Below are positions 1 to 6,972 of a stretch of 33,734 nucleotides of DNA, piece after piece. The stretch is from an uncultured Lachnospiraceae bacterium (GTDB lineage: Bacteria; Bacillota; Clostridia; Lachnospirales; Lachnospiraceae): the NCBI GenBank assembly GCA_946405625.1, contig CAMJHQ010000035.1:1-33734 (forward strand), written 5' to 3'. Position 1 is the stretch's first letter; every line of letters starts with the position of its first letter. The notes under the pieces were generated by a model. That model saw only the letters and a list, made by a program, of their open reading frames with translations, made no database searches and was not told the DNA's origin. Both the position numbers and the translations under genes were made by a program.

Positions 1-1
1 G

Positions 2-37
2 GATGAGGAGCATTATTTTTTGAGAGTCAAGAAATAA
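2..37 (+). CDS. C-terminal tail of an upstream gene (partial)
   Basis: An open frame enters from the left edge and ends at a TAA at 35-37, giving the last eleven residues DEEHYFLRVKK. It is too short to identify. The alternative is that it is chance, since no downstream terminator hairpin is obvious. Confidence 0.3.
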   Translation, partial: DEEHYFLRVKK

Positions 38-112
38 TACGCATTGTAAGTTATACCGGAAGATACATATATAGACTCGGAGATTCCACTCAGAAATTCA
101 TAAAACACAATC

Positions 113-162
113 TGAGACAAAAATGAGACAATATTGAGACGTTTTTTTACTGTTTGTGAGAC
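113..162. repeat. Helically phased TGAGAC direct repeats
   Basis: The hexamer TGAGAC occurs at 113, 124, 135 and 157, so the starts are spaced 11, 11 and 22 bp, which is about one, one and two DNA turns. Three of the four are followed by AA. The array lies about 95 bp upstream of the -35 box of the lipoprotein gene. Apart from this array and the promoter at 257-285, I see nothing in 38-328. Equally phased short repeats on one face of DNA usually mean cooperative protein binding; the binding protein is unknown. Confidence 0.5.
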
Positions 163-256
163 AAATAAAAGCTATCATAGAATGATGCGATCAAGTTTAA
201 AATGTACAAGTAAAGCTGCGGCAAAACCACGATAAAACCATATTGATAATAACACC

Positions 257-285
257 TTGACAAAAGTGAAAAATACAGTTAATAT
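257..285 (+). promoter_or_regulatory. Sigma-A-type promoter of the lipoprotein gene
   Basis: A consensus -35 box TTGACA (257-262) is separated by 17 bp from TAATAT (280-285). Transcription would start near 292, leaving a leader of about 37 nt before the ATG at 329. Confidence 0.7.
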
Positions 286-328
286 CATATTATCAAAGTG
301 ATTATATGTACATGGGTCGAGGTGGATT

Positions 329-739
329 ATGAGGAATAAAATAATATTTATATGCATGTGTATATGCTTAATCTCGTCATTAAGTGCATGCACTATTAAA
401 TCCGATAAGAAAATAAGCGATAAGAAGATAAATAGCCGGAAAACTGCCTATGAAGAATATCTGAAGGAAACCTATCCGGATGAAACATTTAAGGTTGAGG
501 TATGGCAGGAATATAAAAAAACAATAGGAGGTGCCGGACTTCCTGATTACGAGGGCTATGTATATAAATGGGTCATTACTGACAAGGATGGTAATAGATT
601 CAAAATCTGGGGAGACTCTAAAGATAGCTATTATGACGATTATCAGAAGGTTCTCGATGGAGAAATCTATTACAATGAGAATGGCGAACATGTATATTAT
701 GATGATAACGGAGATATTCTCTTCGTTTCGGATTATTGA
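329..739 (+). CDS. Small secreted lipoprotein, function unknown
   Basis: 136 aa. The N-terminus has a hydrophobic signal peptide (about residues 4-18) ending in a lipobox LSAC with the lipidated cysteine at position 21, so the mature protein should be anchored on the outer face of the membrane. After a Lys/Ser/Asp-rich linker, the rest is acidic and aromatic with several Tyr-Asp-Asp stretches near the C-terminus. No enzyme motif is visible. A GAGGTGG ribosome site sits just before the ATG. The next gene, at 815, also encodes a membrane-anchored extracellular protein, so the two may be co-expressed. Confidence 0.75.
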   Translation: MRNKIIFICMCICLISSLSACTIKSDKKISDKKINSRKTAYEEYLKETYPDETFKVEVWQEYKKTIGGAGLPDYEGYVYKWVITDKDGNRFKIWGDSKDSYYDDYQKVLDGEIYYNENGEHVYYDDNGDILFVSDY

Positions 740-814
740 TCCGCTTATGAAAAATACTTTGAATAATAAGAGAGAATGTGGGATGAATAAGATTAGTATC
801 GGAGAGGGAAGTAT

Positions 815-1753
815 ATGAAGAGAACCCCACATAAAAAGATGATTCTGGGTACAGCGATTGTTATAGCGATTTCTTTCTTATGTTGCGTCTTTTATCTGGG
901 GTTCAGAGCAAAGAGGATTCCTGAGCTGGAAAAGCTTGAAACCATATCAGAGAGCTTTTATGATATATATTTCGCGTCTTTTGATGGTGAGAAGTTTATA
1001 TTCTGGTATGATTCCATCTCATCGGAGGAAACGATAAAAAAATCTCAGCAGCTGCTGAAGGATATTGCTTCGGCGAAGGGCAGGGAGGCTACAGACTGGT
1101 CAAGCGATAAGGTTACGTATCCTGTATATTCTATTACAATCAATACCATATATCCTGTAGATAATTATTATGGAGAATCCGTAGTATGGAGCAACGGATA
1201 TATGATTCTTTCCTCTGGGAAGGTATATAAATGCGATTTTGATTTTTCAGATTATCTGGATGCGGGAGTAAATGTATATGATACTCAGGTTGAAGCTGAT
1301 GCGGATCTGTTTATTGGGAATAGATGGTTCAGGTCGTTGCAGCAGGCCGGCTTTGAATGGCATCCATCCTACATGAAAACATCGCCTTATAATGAATCTG
1401 ATATGAATTCAGGTGTTGAGGCTGAGGTTGTATCGGAAGAAGTGGATTCCGGATTCATATCGGTAAGGCTTCATATCACGAATAATACCGATAAATCATG
1501 GAATTATAATAAATATCCGGTATGCGAAGTTATGCTGGATGGAGCGGCATATGCAGTTCCATTTGAGCCGATTCTTTCAAGCTCGGATGGAATATATACT
1601 TTAAATGAGTCTGTCAGTCCGGGAAAAGATATCAAGTATTCTGTGAGGATTTCCAGAGAAGGAATGCTTCCGAAGGGAGAGTACAGGCTTATTATACATG
1701 GACAGATTGAAGGGGAGGACTGCTATGCAGTCGCAAAGTATGTTGTGGATTAG
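815..1753 (+). CDS. Membrane-anchored extracellular protein with C-terminal Ig-like domain
   Basis: 312 aa. A basic start is followed by one transmembrane helix (about residues 10-30), which suggests type II anchoring with the bulk outside. Residues about 35-170 form a mixed domain that I do not recognise. Residues about 200-312 contain alternating strands with a phrase like 'RLHITNNTDKSWNYNKYP' and the ending 'LPKGEYRLIIHG', which fits a bacterial Ig-like fold of the kind used as accessory surface domains. A GAGAGGGAAG ribosome site precedes the ATG. The fold assignment is inference from strand pattern, and no catalytic residues are apparent. Confidence 0.65.
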   Translation: MKRTPHKKMILGTAIVIAISFLCCVFYLGFRAKRIPELEKLETISESFYDIYFASFDGEKFIFWYDSISSEETIKKSQQLLKDIASAKGREATDWSSDKVTYPVYSITINTIYPVDNYYGESVVWSNGYMILSSGKVYKCDFDFSDYLDAGVNVYDTQVEADADLFIGNRWFRSLQQAGFEWHPSYMKTSPYNESDMNSGVEAEVVSEEVDSGFISVRLHITNNTDKSWNYNKYPVCEVMLDGAAYAVPFEPILSSSDGIYTLNESVSPGKDIKYSVRISREGMLPKGEYRLIIHGQIEGEDCYAVAKYVVD

Positions 1754-1755
1754 GA

Positions 1756-1878
1756 GATAGAGAAAACGAAGTTGAACCTAAACTATATGAATTCCTGAAG
1801 GGCCATCTTATGGACGGCTGGGGCGAAGGATATGAATATTATGATTATGTTGTATCATTTAAGGAATTGGATAGTTAG
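1756..1878 (+). pseudogene. Gene remnant, family unknown
   Basis: A 40-codon stop-free frame starts three bases after the preceding gene and ends in TAG at 1876-1878. It encodes EPKLYEFLKGHLMDGWGEGY followed by EYYDYVVSFKELDS, a protein-like composition with coherent hydrophobic and acidic pattern, but there is no start codon or ribosome site in a useful place. I read it as the C-terminal scrap of a deleted gene. It could be chance in AT-rich DNA, although the Gly/Trp content argues against that. Confidence 0.4.
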
Positions 1879-1889
1879 AGAGGCGAAAT

Positions 1890-2555
1890 ATGCCAAAATG
1901 GGATAAAAGAATCATAATAATAGATAGCTTGATCGTCATATGCGTAGCATATGGTACGTGGCTGATGTTCACCCGTGGCGGTGATGGTACAGGACTTATC
2001 TCTTCAGGTTTGGAGAATCTGAAGTATTACACTGTACTTTCTAACCTGTTCTGTGGAATAGTTGCCCTTGCGGAGCTGGTGGCGCATATAAGTCGAAAGA
2101 GTAAATTCGACTTTACCATGCTTAAGTTTATGGCAGCAACTGTGACCGGCCTCACAGCTGTTATTATTGCGGCATTTTTACAGCCGACCTATCCGAATCT
2201 GAATATGTATCAGGGATCAAATCTGTGGTTCCATCTTATAGTTCCGGTAATTGCGGTAGCTGAATGCGTATTTACGAGTGACGCAGCGTCTATGCTGTCC
2301 TTCGGTCGAACGATGCTTACGATGATCCCGAGTGCTGTATACGGGCTCTTCTATGCACTCAATATTCTTTTCAGAGGCATCGGAACCTGGCCGGATACCA
2401 ACGACTGGTACGGATTCCTTAACTGGGGATGGCCGATAGGAATAATAATCTTTTTAGTTATAATCATAGTTACATGGCTGGTTTCGTTAGCACTGTGGCT
2501 GCTGAATAAGTTATGGAGATTTATATTACTGGCAATAGGAATTATAAGCCTATAG
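1890..2555 (+). CDS. Pr6Pr family integral membrane protein
   Basis: 221 aa with about six transmembrane helices (roughly residues 8-28, 45-66, 80-98, 115-130, 142-160, 182-208). The phrases 'YYTVLSNLFCG' after helix one and 'NLWFHLIVPVIA' mid-protein, followed by the Trp-rich 'GTWPDTNDWYGFLNWGW' loop, match the Pr6Pr membrane family (bacterial relatives of FAR-17a/AIG1). Eukaryotic AIG1/ADTRP members are fatty-acid ester hydrolases that use a Thr and a His; the conserved TVLSN and FH segments here are the corresponding places. The biochemical role in bacteria is not established. It follows a gene remnant and precedes an acetyltransferase. Confidence 0.75.
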   Translation: MPKWDKRIIIIDSLIVICVAYGTWLMFTRGGDGTGLISSGLENLKYYTVLSNLFCGIVALAELVAHISRKSKFDFTMLKFMAATVTGLTAVIIAAFLQPTYPNLNMYQGSNLWFHLIVPVIAVAECVFTSDAASMLSFGRTMLTMIPSAVYGLFYALNILFRGIGTWPDTNDWYGFLNWGWPIGIIIFLVIIIVTWLVSLALWLLNKLWRFILLAIGIISL

Positions 2556-2599
2556 ATATATGGAAGCTCAAGGTGTATTAGTGGAAAGGTATATGTGCG

Positions 2600-3040
2600 A
2601 TGGAAGATTTAGAAGTGATGCGTGCCGAGGAGGAATGGCAGCGCGCGGGGGCTTATAGCGTAAGAATTCAGGGAATGAATCGGCAGTATCATATATCCCT
2701 GAGGGATGAGTTTGATGAGCATGACGGAGAAGGGACAAGGTATATAGTTCTTCTTAATCAGGTTTATCCCATTGCAACCTGCAGGTTTTATGAGATCGGC
2801 GGAAATGCGGTAACTATCGGAAGGGTTGTGGTTCTTCCTGAATATCGTGAGCAGCATTTGGGAGAGCGGGTGATCCGTGAGGCTGAAAGTTGGATTCGAG
2901 AACTAGGATATAAGGAGATCATCGTGGACAGCCGAACAGTAGCCATTGGTTTTTATGAGAAGCTCGGTTACGAAAAGACTAGTGAAGAAGTTTATATGAG
3001 CGGCGTGTTTGAGTGTGTGAAGATGAGAAAAACTCTATAG
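2600..3040 (+). CDS. GNAT family N-acetyltransferase
   Basis: 146 aa, the usual size for a single GNAT domain. The order of elements is visible: strand pair 'YPIATCRFYE', motif A strand 'VTIGRVVVLPEYR' followed by the acetyl-CoA pyrophosphate loop 'EQHLGERVI' and helix, then 'KEIIVDSRTVAIGFYEKLGY', the C-terminal strand-helix with the conserved FYEKLGY. The substrate is unknown; small amines or protein N-termini are typical. The ribosome site is weak (GGAAAGG, 2583-2589), so the start is reasonable but not certain. Confidence 0.88.
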   Translation: MEDLEVMRAEEEWQRAGAYSVRIQGMNRQYHISLRDEFDEHDGEGTRYIVLLNQVYPIATCRFYEIGGNAVTIGRVVVLPEYREQHLGERVIREAESWIRELGYKEIIVDSRTVAIGFYEKLGYEKTSEEVYMSGVFECVKMRKTL

Positions 3041-3128
3041 CGCTGTAAGTAAGATGACCAACATAGATTAGTAGTATTTGTAGAAGGTATAGAAAGAAGG
3101 TTAACAGAAAGAATAAGAGGGGGCGCGT

Positions 3129-3632
3129 ATGAGTTCAAAAGCAGAACGAAGAAGGGAAAAAGCAAGAGAGAAACGTAAGAATACCATAAAAAATGCGATA
3201 TTAGTCGCCTGTTTTGGTTTATTCTTTTTGGTAATGGGCATTCTTGGAATCGTGATAAGTAAATCAAAGTATAGTGATTACAAGAATTCAGATGATGTCC
3301 GTACTGTAGAAGCGAAGGTAGTAAACTCGGATATTCATTCAGAAAAGAGAAAGAACGAGAGACGAAGAGAATACTGGAAGGTAAAGCTCAGCTATGAAAT
3401 TGACGGAAAAGAGTATAGTGCCATAAAAGACTTTGATTACGAGCTCAAGAAGGGCGATACAGTAAAGCTCGAGGTTTATCATTCAAAGGACGGAAGCTAC
3501 AAAGCAGCAGTTACGACCTCAGACGCAGAATATCAGATTGATAACATTCTTTTCATTGCGTCTCTGGGTTTAGGAATTTTACTGATTATCGTTAGTATAG
3601 TCGCAGCGCTTCCTGACAAGAAGAAACAGTAA
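3129..3632 (+). CDS. DUF3592-type membrane protein
   Basis: 167 aa. The first 20 residues are strongly basic and alternating (KAERRREKAREKRKNT), followed by a transmembrane helix at about 23-45, a beta-rich domain at about 57-125 and a second helix at about 137-160. The middle domain, with 'VEAKVVNSDI', 'KVKLSYEIDGKEYSA' and 'KKGDTVKLEVYHSKD', has the strand layout of DUF3592, a small domain between two membrane helices whose function is unknown. Start supported by AGAGGGGG at 3116-3123. A terminator-like hairpin follows the stop. Confidence 0.75.
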   Translation: MSSKAERRREKAREKRKNTIKNAILVACFGLFFLVMGILGIVISKSKYSDYKNSDDVRTVEAKVVNSDIHSEKRKNERRREYWKVKLSYEIDGKEYSAIKDFDYELKKGDTVKLEVYHSKDGSYKAAVTTSDAEYQIDNILFIASLGLGILLIIVSIVAALPDKKKQ

Positions 3633-3642
3633 AACATTCCGG

Positions 3643-3710
3643 CCTCGTAAGGCAGAGCATATCGGATATATCATATCCAGGCTCGGCTTTATGAGGTCAT
3701 TTTTTGAATA
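3643..3710 (+). terminator. Probable Rho-independent terminator
   Basis: An imperfect long hairpin pairs CCTCGTAAGGCAGAGC-like sequence (about 3645-3660) with GCTCGGCTTTATGAGG (about 3681-3696), followed by TCATTTTTT. It lies just after the DUF3592 gene. The loop contains a smaller palindrome around ATATCGGATATATC. Confidence 0.6.
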
Positions 3711-3766
3711 GGGCAAAAAATAGGCAATTTATGATAATTATCGACTTTTGTTTTCGAGACATATAA

Positions 3767-3937
3767 TCTATCGCTGATCTGGAAAAAATAGTATTTGATG
3801 ATGTGCGAGAAGGCGATGAATGGAGAATACACCCAGGTCCGGATGTTATCTATCAGGAATATCTAGAAGAGCTTGCAAATCTGATTATGATATTAAGAGA
3901 TAAATATGGAGATTGGAATTGGGATAGGCTTGGTTAA
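3767..3937 (+). pseudogene. Gene remnant, family unknown
   Basis: A 56-codon stop-free stretch ends in TAA at 3935-3937 and encodes ADLEKIVFDDVREGDEWRIH, then PGPDVIYQEYLEELANLIMI and LRDKYGDWNWDRLG. It reads like the C-terminal part of a real soluble protein with a final amphipathic helix, but no start codon with a ribosome site exists. I interpret it as a decayed gene. Together with 4011-4040 (promoter) it accounts for most of the 450-nt space between the flanking genes. Confidence 0.45.
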
Positions 3938-4010
3938 ATGATTGGGTTAAATGATTGTTTAGTTTGTATTTTCAGCCCAATATTCAGATTACGAAACGTA
4001 ACATGCTGTA

Positions 4011-4040
4011 TTGAATTACAACATTCTGACCAAGTATAAT
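4011..4040 (+). promoter_or_regulatory. Promoter of the acidic membrane protein gene
   Basis: TTGAAT (4011-4016), an 18-bp spacer and a perfect TATAAT (4035-4040) precede the ATG at 4084. A ribosome site AGGAGGTGG lies at 4071-4079. Confidence 0.6.
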
Positions 4041-4083
4041 TTGAATCAGAAGCGATACAAAAATAAATGCAGGAGGTGGCCTT

Positions 4084-4539
4084 ATGGGATGGGATGATTT
4101 CAATTACGACGATGATGACCGTGTATTTGGCATGGACTACATAGATTACATGAATCATACCGGTATATTTGATGATTCAGATATCGAAGATGACCCTGAA
4201 GATGATCTCTATCTGTTCGGGCTTGATCCTGATGAACTGGATAGTATGGATGATGACGAAAGAAGGTCAGCGATAGAAGATGCAGGACTTGATCCTGATG
4301 ATTATGATTTCTCTTCGTTAAGATCAGTCGGCAAATATACACAGCCTACTACAGCAACAAAATCTACCAACAGATATACTCCGAGTAAACCTAATACAAG
4401 CGGAAAATGGAGCCGTATAGAGTTCATCATCATGATATCAATACTATGTATTATAGGATATACCATAGCTGCAATCGGCGGAGAGCTGCTTGCAACTATA
4501 ATTGTAATAATCATCGGAGTGATCGTTTGTAATAGTTAA
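4084..4539 (+). CDS. Acidic protein with C-terminal hydrophobic hairpin, unknown
   Basis: 151 aa in two contrasting parts. Residues 1-75 are extremely acidic and aromatic, with runs of Asp (for example DDDDR and DSDIEDDPEDD) and the repeated phrase GLDPDE/GLDPDD. A Thr/Ser/Pro linker (about 85-108) leads to two closely spaced hydrophobic segments (about 115-130 and 133-150) that would form a membrane hairpin at the C-terminus. The acidic half might bind divalent cations or a basic partner; this is speculation. It has a strong AGGAGGTGG ribosome site, and the phosphoesterase gene starts 15 nt after its stop. Confidence 0.7.
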   Translation: MGWDDFNYDDDDRVFGMDYIDYMNHTGIFDDSDIEDDPEDDLYLFGLDPDELDSMDDDERRSAIEDAGLDPDDYDFSSLRSVGKYTQPTTATKSTNRYTPSKPNTSGKWSRIEFIIMISILCIIGYTIAAIGGELLATIIVIIIGVIVCNS

Positions 4540-4554
4540 TGACGGAGGAAATAA

Positions 4555-5289
4555 ATGAGTACATATATAATGAGCGACATTCATGGAAGCTCCAAAAGAT
4601 TCTATGAAATGCTAAAGCTTATACAGATAGACTGGTCAAAGGATTATCTGTATATCAACGGTGACATAGTGGACAGAGGAAAAGATTCCCTAAAGCTATT
4701 CTATGAGATCCTTGAAATGAAGAAGAAGCACGGTGATCATATAGTGATCATAAAGGGTAATCATGAGCTATTTATAGATTATTATCTGTCGGGATATCTG
4801 CCGGAAAATCTATATTCTTCATTTGGCGGAAAGGATACTATCCGGGAGCTTACGGCACTGGATTATGCCAGAAAAAAGGAATTGATCGAAATAATAAGAA
4901 ATCTGCCTGTATATAAAGAAATCATATCCCCTGTTCGAGGGGATATGATTATTGTACATTCAGGGCTTCATGAAGATCATATAGTGAAAAATGTGGACGA
5001 TTCCATAAATGTGATCGAGTCTATAGAATCAGCTCTCAGACGTGATGAATATGAATATCTTATAAGCGGATATTTGCAGTATGATGCACCTGCATGGATT
5101 ACAAAAGGAATTGATAAGGTCATGTGTGTAGGCCATGTTCCGACAATGTATCTGCCTGATATTCAGGCTCCTGTCATATGCATGAAGAGCGGTGGAAAAG
5201 TCATAATGACAGACTGTGGAGCAGGCCATCCCGGTGGACGTTTGGGATGTATAAGATTAGAGGATGAGAAGCTCTTCTATGTGGAGTAA
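4555..5289 (+). CDS. PPP-type metallophosphoesterase (serine/threonine phosphatase-like)
   Basis: 244 aa. The metal-binding motifs of the calcineurin-like fold are in order: SDIHG (D8, H10), NGDIVDRG (D37, D40, R41), KGNHE (N69, H70), then VHSGLH and GHVP as the later histidine ligands. GDxVDRG and GNHE place it with PPP phosphatases such as PrpA/lambda phosphatase and ApaH relatives, so likely substrates are phosphoproteins or dinucleoside polyphosphates. It starts 15 nt after the acidic membrane protein, with GGAGGAA as ribosome site, so the two are probably one operon. The gene contains a perfect 13-bp inverted repeat (4920-4950), reported separately. Confidence 0.9.
   Translation: MSTYIMSDIHGSSKRFYEMLKLIQIDWSKDYLYINGDIVDRGKDSLKLFYEILEMKKKHGDHIVIIKGNHELFIDYYLSGYLPENLYSSFGGKDTIRELTALDYARKKELIEIIRNLPVYKEIISPVRGDMIIVHSGLHEDHIVKNVDDSINVIESIESALRRDEYEYLISGYLQYDAPAWITKGIDKVMCVGHVPTMYLPDIQAPVICMKSGGKVIMTDCGAGHPGGRLGCIRLEDEKLFYVE
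4920..4950. repeat. Perfect 13-bp inverted repeat inside the phosphoesterase gene
   Basis: Arms AATCATATCCCCT (4920-4932) and AGGGGATATGATT (4938-4950) flank a 5-nt loop GTTCG. The coded peptide (EIISPVRGDMIIVHSG) is still normal for the family, so the palindrome is accommodated by synonymous choice. Confidence 0.8.
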
Positions 5290-5328
5290 ATAATACAGAA
5301 TAATGCAAGAAATTCGAGCAATTCCAGG

Positions 5329-5356
5329 TGTCTCAATAAGGTATCAGTGGTATAAT
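5329..5356 (+). promoter_or_regulatory. Extended -10 promoter of sfsA
   Basis: TGGTATAAT (5348-5356) is an extended -10 element with a perfect TATAAT. TGTCTC occupies 5329-5334, 16 bp upstream, where a -35 box would lie. The ATG of sfsA is 57 nt downstream of the -10 box. Confidence 0.6.
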
Positions 5357-5412
5357 ATAAAAGTGGTCAGTTATTACAATATATATGTATTAAAAAACTT
5401 TGAGGCGATGAG

Positions 5413-6090
5413 ATGAATTATAAGAATGTAACAAAAGCAAAGTTCATAAAAAGGCCTAATCGTTTCATTGCTGAGGTTGAAATAGACGGAAAAACAGAGA
5501 TAGTTCATGTAAAGAATACCGGAAGATGTAAGGAACTGCTTATCCCCGGATGTGAGGTATGGCTTACGGCGCCGGGAACACCGGACAGAAAAACAAAGTA
5601 TGATCTTGTGGCAGTTAGGAAATCAAACGGTGTTCTTTTTAATATAGACAGCCAGGCTCCAAATAAGGTTGTAAAGGAATGGCTTGATAAGAAAGATTAC
5701 AGTAAGGTGATTCCGGAATATACATATGGAGATTCAAGAGTAGATTTCTATATGGAGAAAACCGGTAAGGATGGAAGTATAGAGAAATACCTGATGGAAG
5801 TTAAGGGATGTACTCTTGAATTTGACGGAATTGGTTATTTCCCGGATGCACCTACAGATAGAGGAGTAAAGCATATTCGAGAACTGATAAAGGCCAAGAA
5901 GGATGGCTATAATTCCGCAATAGCCTTTGTAATACAAATGGACGGAGTATCTGAAGTTCGTCCGTATAGAGAGATGCATCCGGAATTCGGAGAAGCTATG
6001 GATGATGCTAAGAAGGCAGGAGTGGAAATTTTATTCTTTCTTTGTCATGTTGAAAAAGACAGTTTGGAGATTATCAGAGAGGTTAAATGA
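5413..6090 (+). CDS. sfsA: DNA/RNA nuclease SfsA
   Basis: 225 aa, close to the usual ~230. It has the N-terminal OB-like segment followed by HVKNTGRCKELLIPG (family pattern H-x-x-N-T/S-G-R-x-x-E-L), the nuclease-core strand 'YLMEVKGCTLE' with E-x-K, and the signature 'FPDAPTDRGVKHIREL'. SfsA was named from sugar fermentation stimulation but its fold contains a PD-(D/E)XK-like nuclease core, and DNA binding and nuclease activity have been described in the family. The ATG follows GAGGCGATGAG. It seems to be transcribed from its own promoter. Confidence 0.93.
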   Translation: MNYKNVTKAKFIKRPNRFIAEVEIDGKTEIVHVKNTGRCKELLIPGCEVWLTAPGTPDRKTKYDLVAVRKSNGVLFNIDSQAPNKVVKEWLDKKDYSKVIPEYTYGDSRVDFYMEKTGKDGSIEKYLMEVKGCTLEFDGIGYFPDAPTDRGVKHIRELIKAKKDGYNSAIAFVIQMDGVSEVRPYREMHPEFGEAMDDAKKAGVEILFFLCHVEKDSLEIIREVK

Positions 6091-6141
6091 TAATATTGAT
6101 TGATACAGTACTTCGGGTGATGAAATGTTTTTGGGGGGATT

Positions 6142-6246
6142 ATGGGAATATTTGATTTTTTTAAGAAGAATAAGAACAGTGCTCCTATAGAAGTTGAAGA
6201 AAAAACAGTAGATATTGAAGAGAGCAAGATTATTGAAGAGAAGTGA
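6142..6246 (+). CDS. 34-residue peptide or truncated protein start
   Basis: ATG at 6142 is preceded by GGGGGG (6133-6138), and the frame runs 34 codons to TGA. The peptide begins MGIFDFFKKNKN, a start seen on many small bacterial proteins, and continues with an acidic amphipathic stretch (VEEKTVDIEESKIIEEK). A terminator follows 64 nt later. It is either a real microprotein with a membrane-binding N-terminal helix or the 5' stub of a longer gene. Confidence 0.45.
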   Translation: MGIFDFFKKNKNSAPIEVEEKTVDIEESKIIEEK

Positions 6247-6309
6247 GATATAAAATTAGTAAATGTATCATACAATGGAACAGATTGATACATACTATAA
6301 ATTATTTAC

Positions 6310-6349
6310 GGTCGGAACACATTTGTAAAATGAGTTCCGGCCTTTTTTT
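6310..6349 (+). terminator. Rho-independent terminator
   Basis: Stem GGTCGGAAC (6310-6318) with GTTCCGGCC (6334-6342; one G-T pair), loop of 15 nt, then seven T. It closes the sfsA/microprotein unit. Confidence 0.85.
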
Positions 6350-6479
6350 GTTATTAGCATGAAATCCGGTAGTTTAACGTATAAAAAAACTTCACGGAAC
6401 ACACATGTCCTAAAAATGTCTCATTTACCCGTATATGATAGCATTGTAAGATAATCGGATGTGTGACAGGAGGCAGAGC

Positions 6480-6971
6480 ATGAAACTGATCTTTTTAGAT
6501 ATTGATGGTGTATTAAATACCTGTGAAACAGCTGCCAGAACGCCGAGCGGAAATACAGGAATTGAGGATAAACTTGTACAAAAACTGGCACATATTGTTG
6601 GAGAAACGGATGCAAAGATCATTCTTACGAGTGATTGGAAGATTGAATGGGAGGAGTTCGAATTCTGCTGCTCTGAAGATGCAAAGTATCTTAATCGAAA
6701 ACTTAAAAAACAGGGAATCAAGATTACATCTAAAACCTATGATGAGCATGTATATGATACTTACTTTGAGGACAGGGGGAAGGGAATCCATAAGTTCCTG
6801 AACAAGATTCAGAATCTTGAAACTTATGTAGTTATAGATGACCATACATTTTCAGACTTTGATGAGGAAATCAGAGCACATCTGATCTTAACTGATTATA
6901 GTAAAGGTCTTACGGATGAAAATGCTGAAAAGGCAATAAGTCTGCTGAATACGAATGCGGGAGGTGAATGA
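6480..6971 (+). CDS. HAD-superfamily protein (Swiss Army Knife RNA-repair HAD type)
   Basis: 163 aa. The start at 6480 is chosen over an in-frame ATG 21 nt upstream because AGGAGG (6468-6473) is correctly spaced only for 6480. Motif I FLDIDGVLNT (nucleophile D7, D9), motif II 'IILTSDWK', and motif IV 'YVVIDDHTF' are all visible. The layout (DIDGVL, then S-D-W in place of S/T-W-R, and VIDD) resembles the HAD domain named from Swiss Army Knife RNA-repair proteins, where it is a predicted phosphatase, though other small HAD enzymes are possible. The stop is 1 nt before the start of the AAA ATPase gene, so they are very likely co-translated. Confidence 0.82.
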   Translation: MKLIFLDIDGVLNTCETAARTPSGNTGIEDKLVQKLAHIVGETDAKIILTSDWKIEWEEFEFCCSEDAKYLNRKLKKQGIKITSKTYDEHVYDTYFEDRGKGIHKFLNKIQNLETYVVIDDHTFSDFDEEIRAHLILTDYSKGLTDENAEKAISLLNTNAGGE

Positions 6972-6972
6972 T

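Noticed and set aside
380-832. 150-codon reverse frame
   Set aside because: Antisense of the lipoprotein gene; Ile/Leu-rich and without ribosome site.
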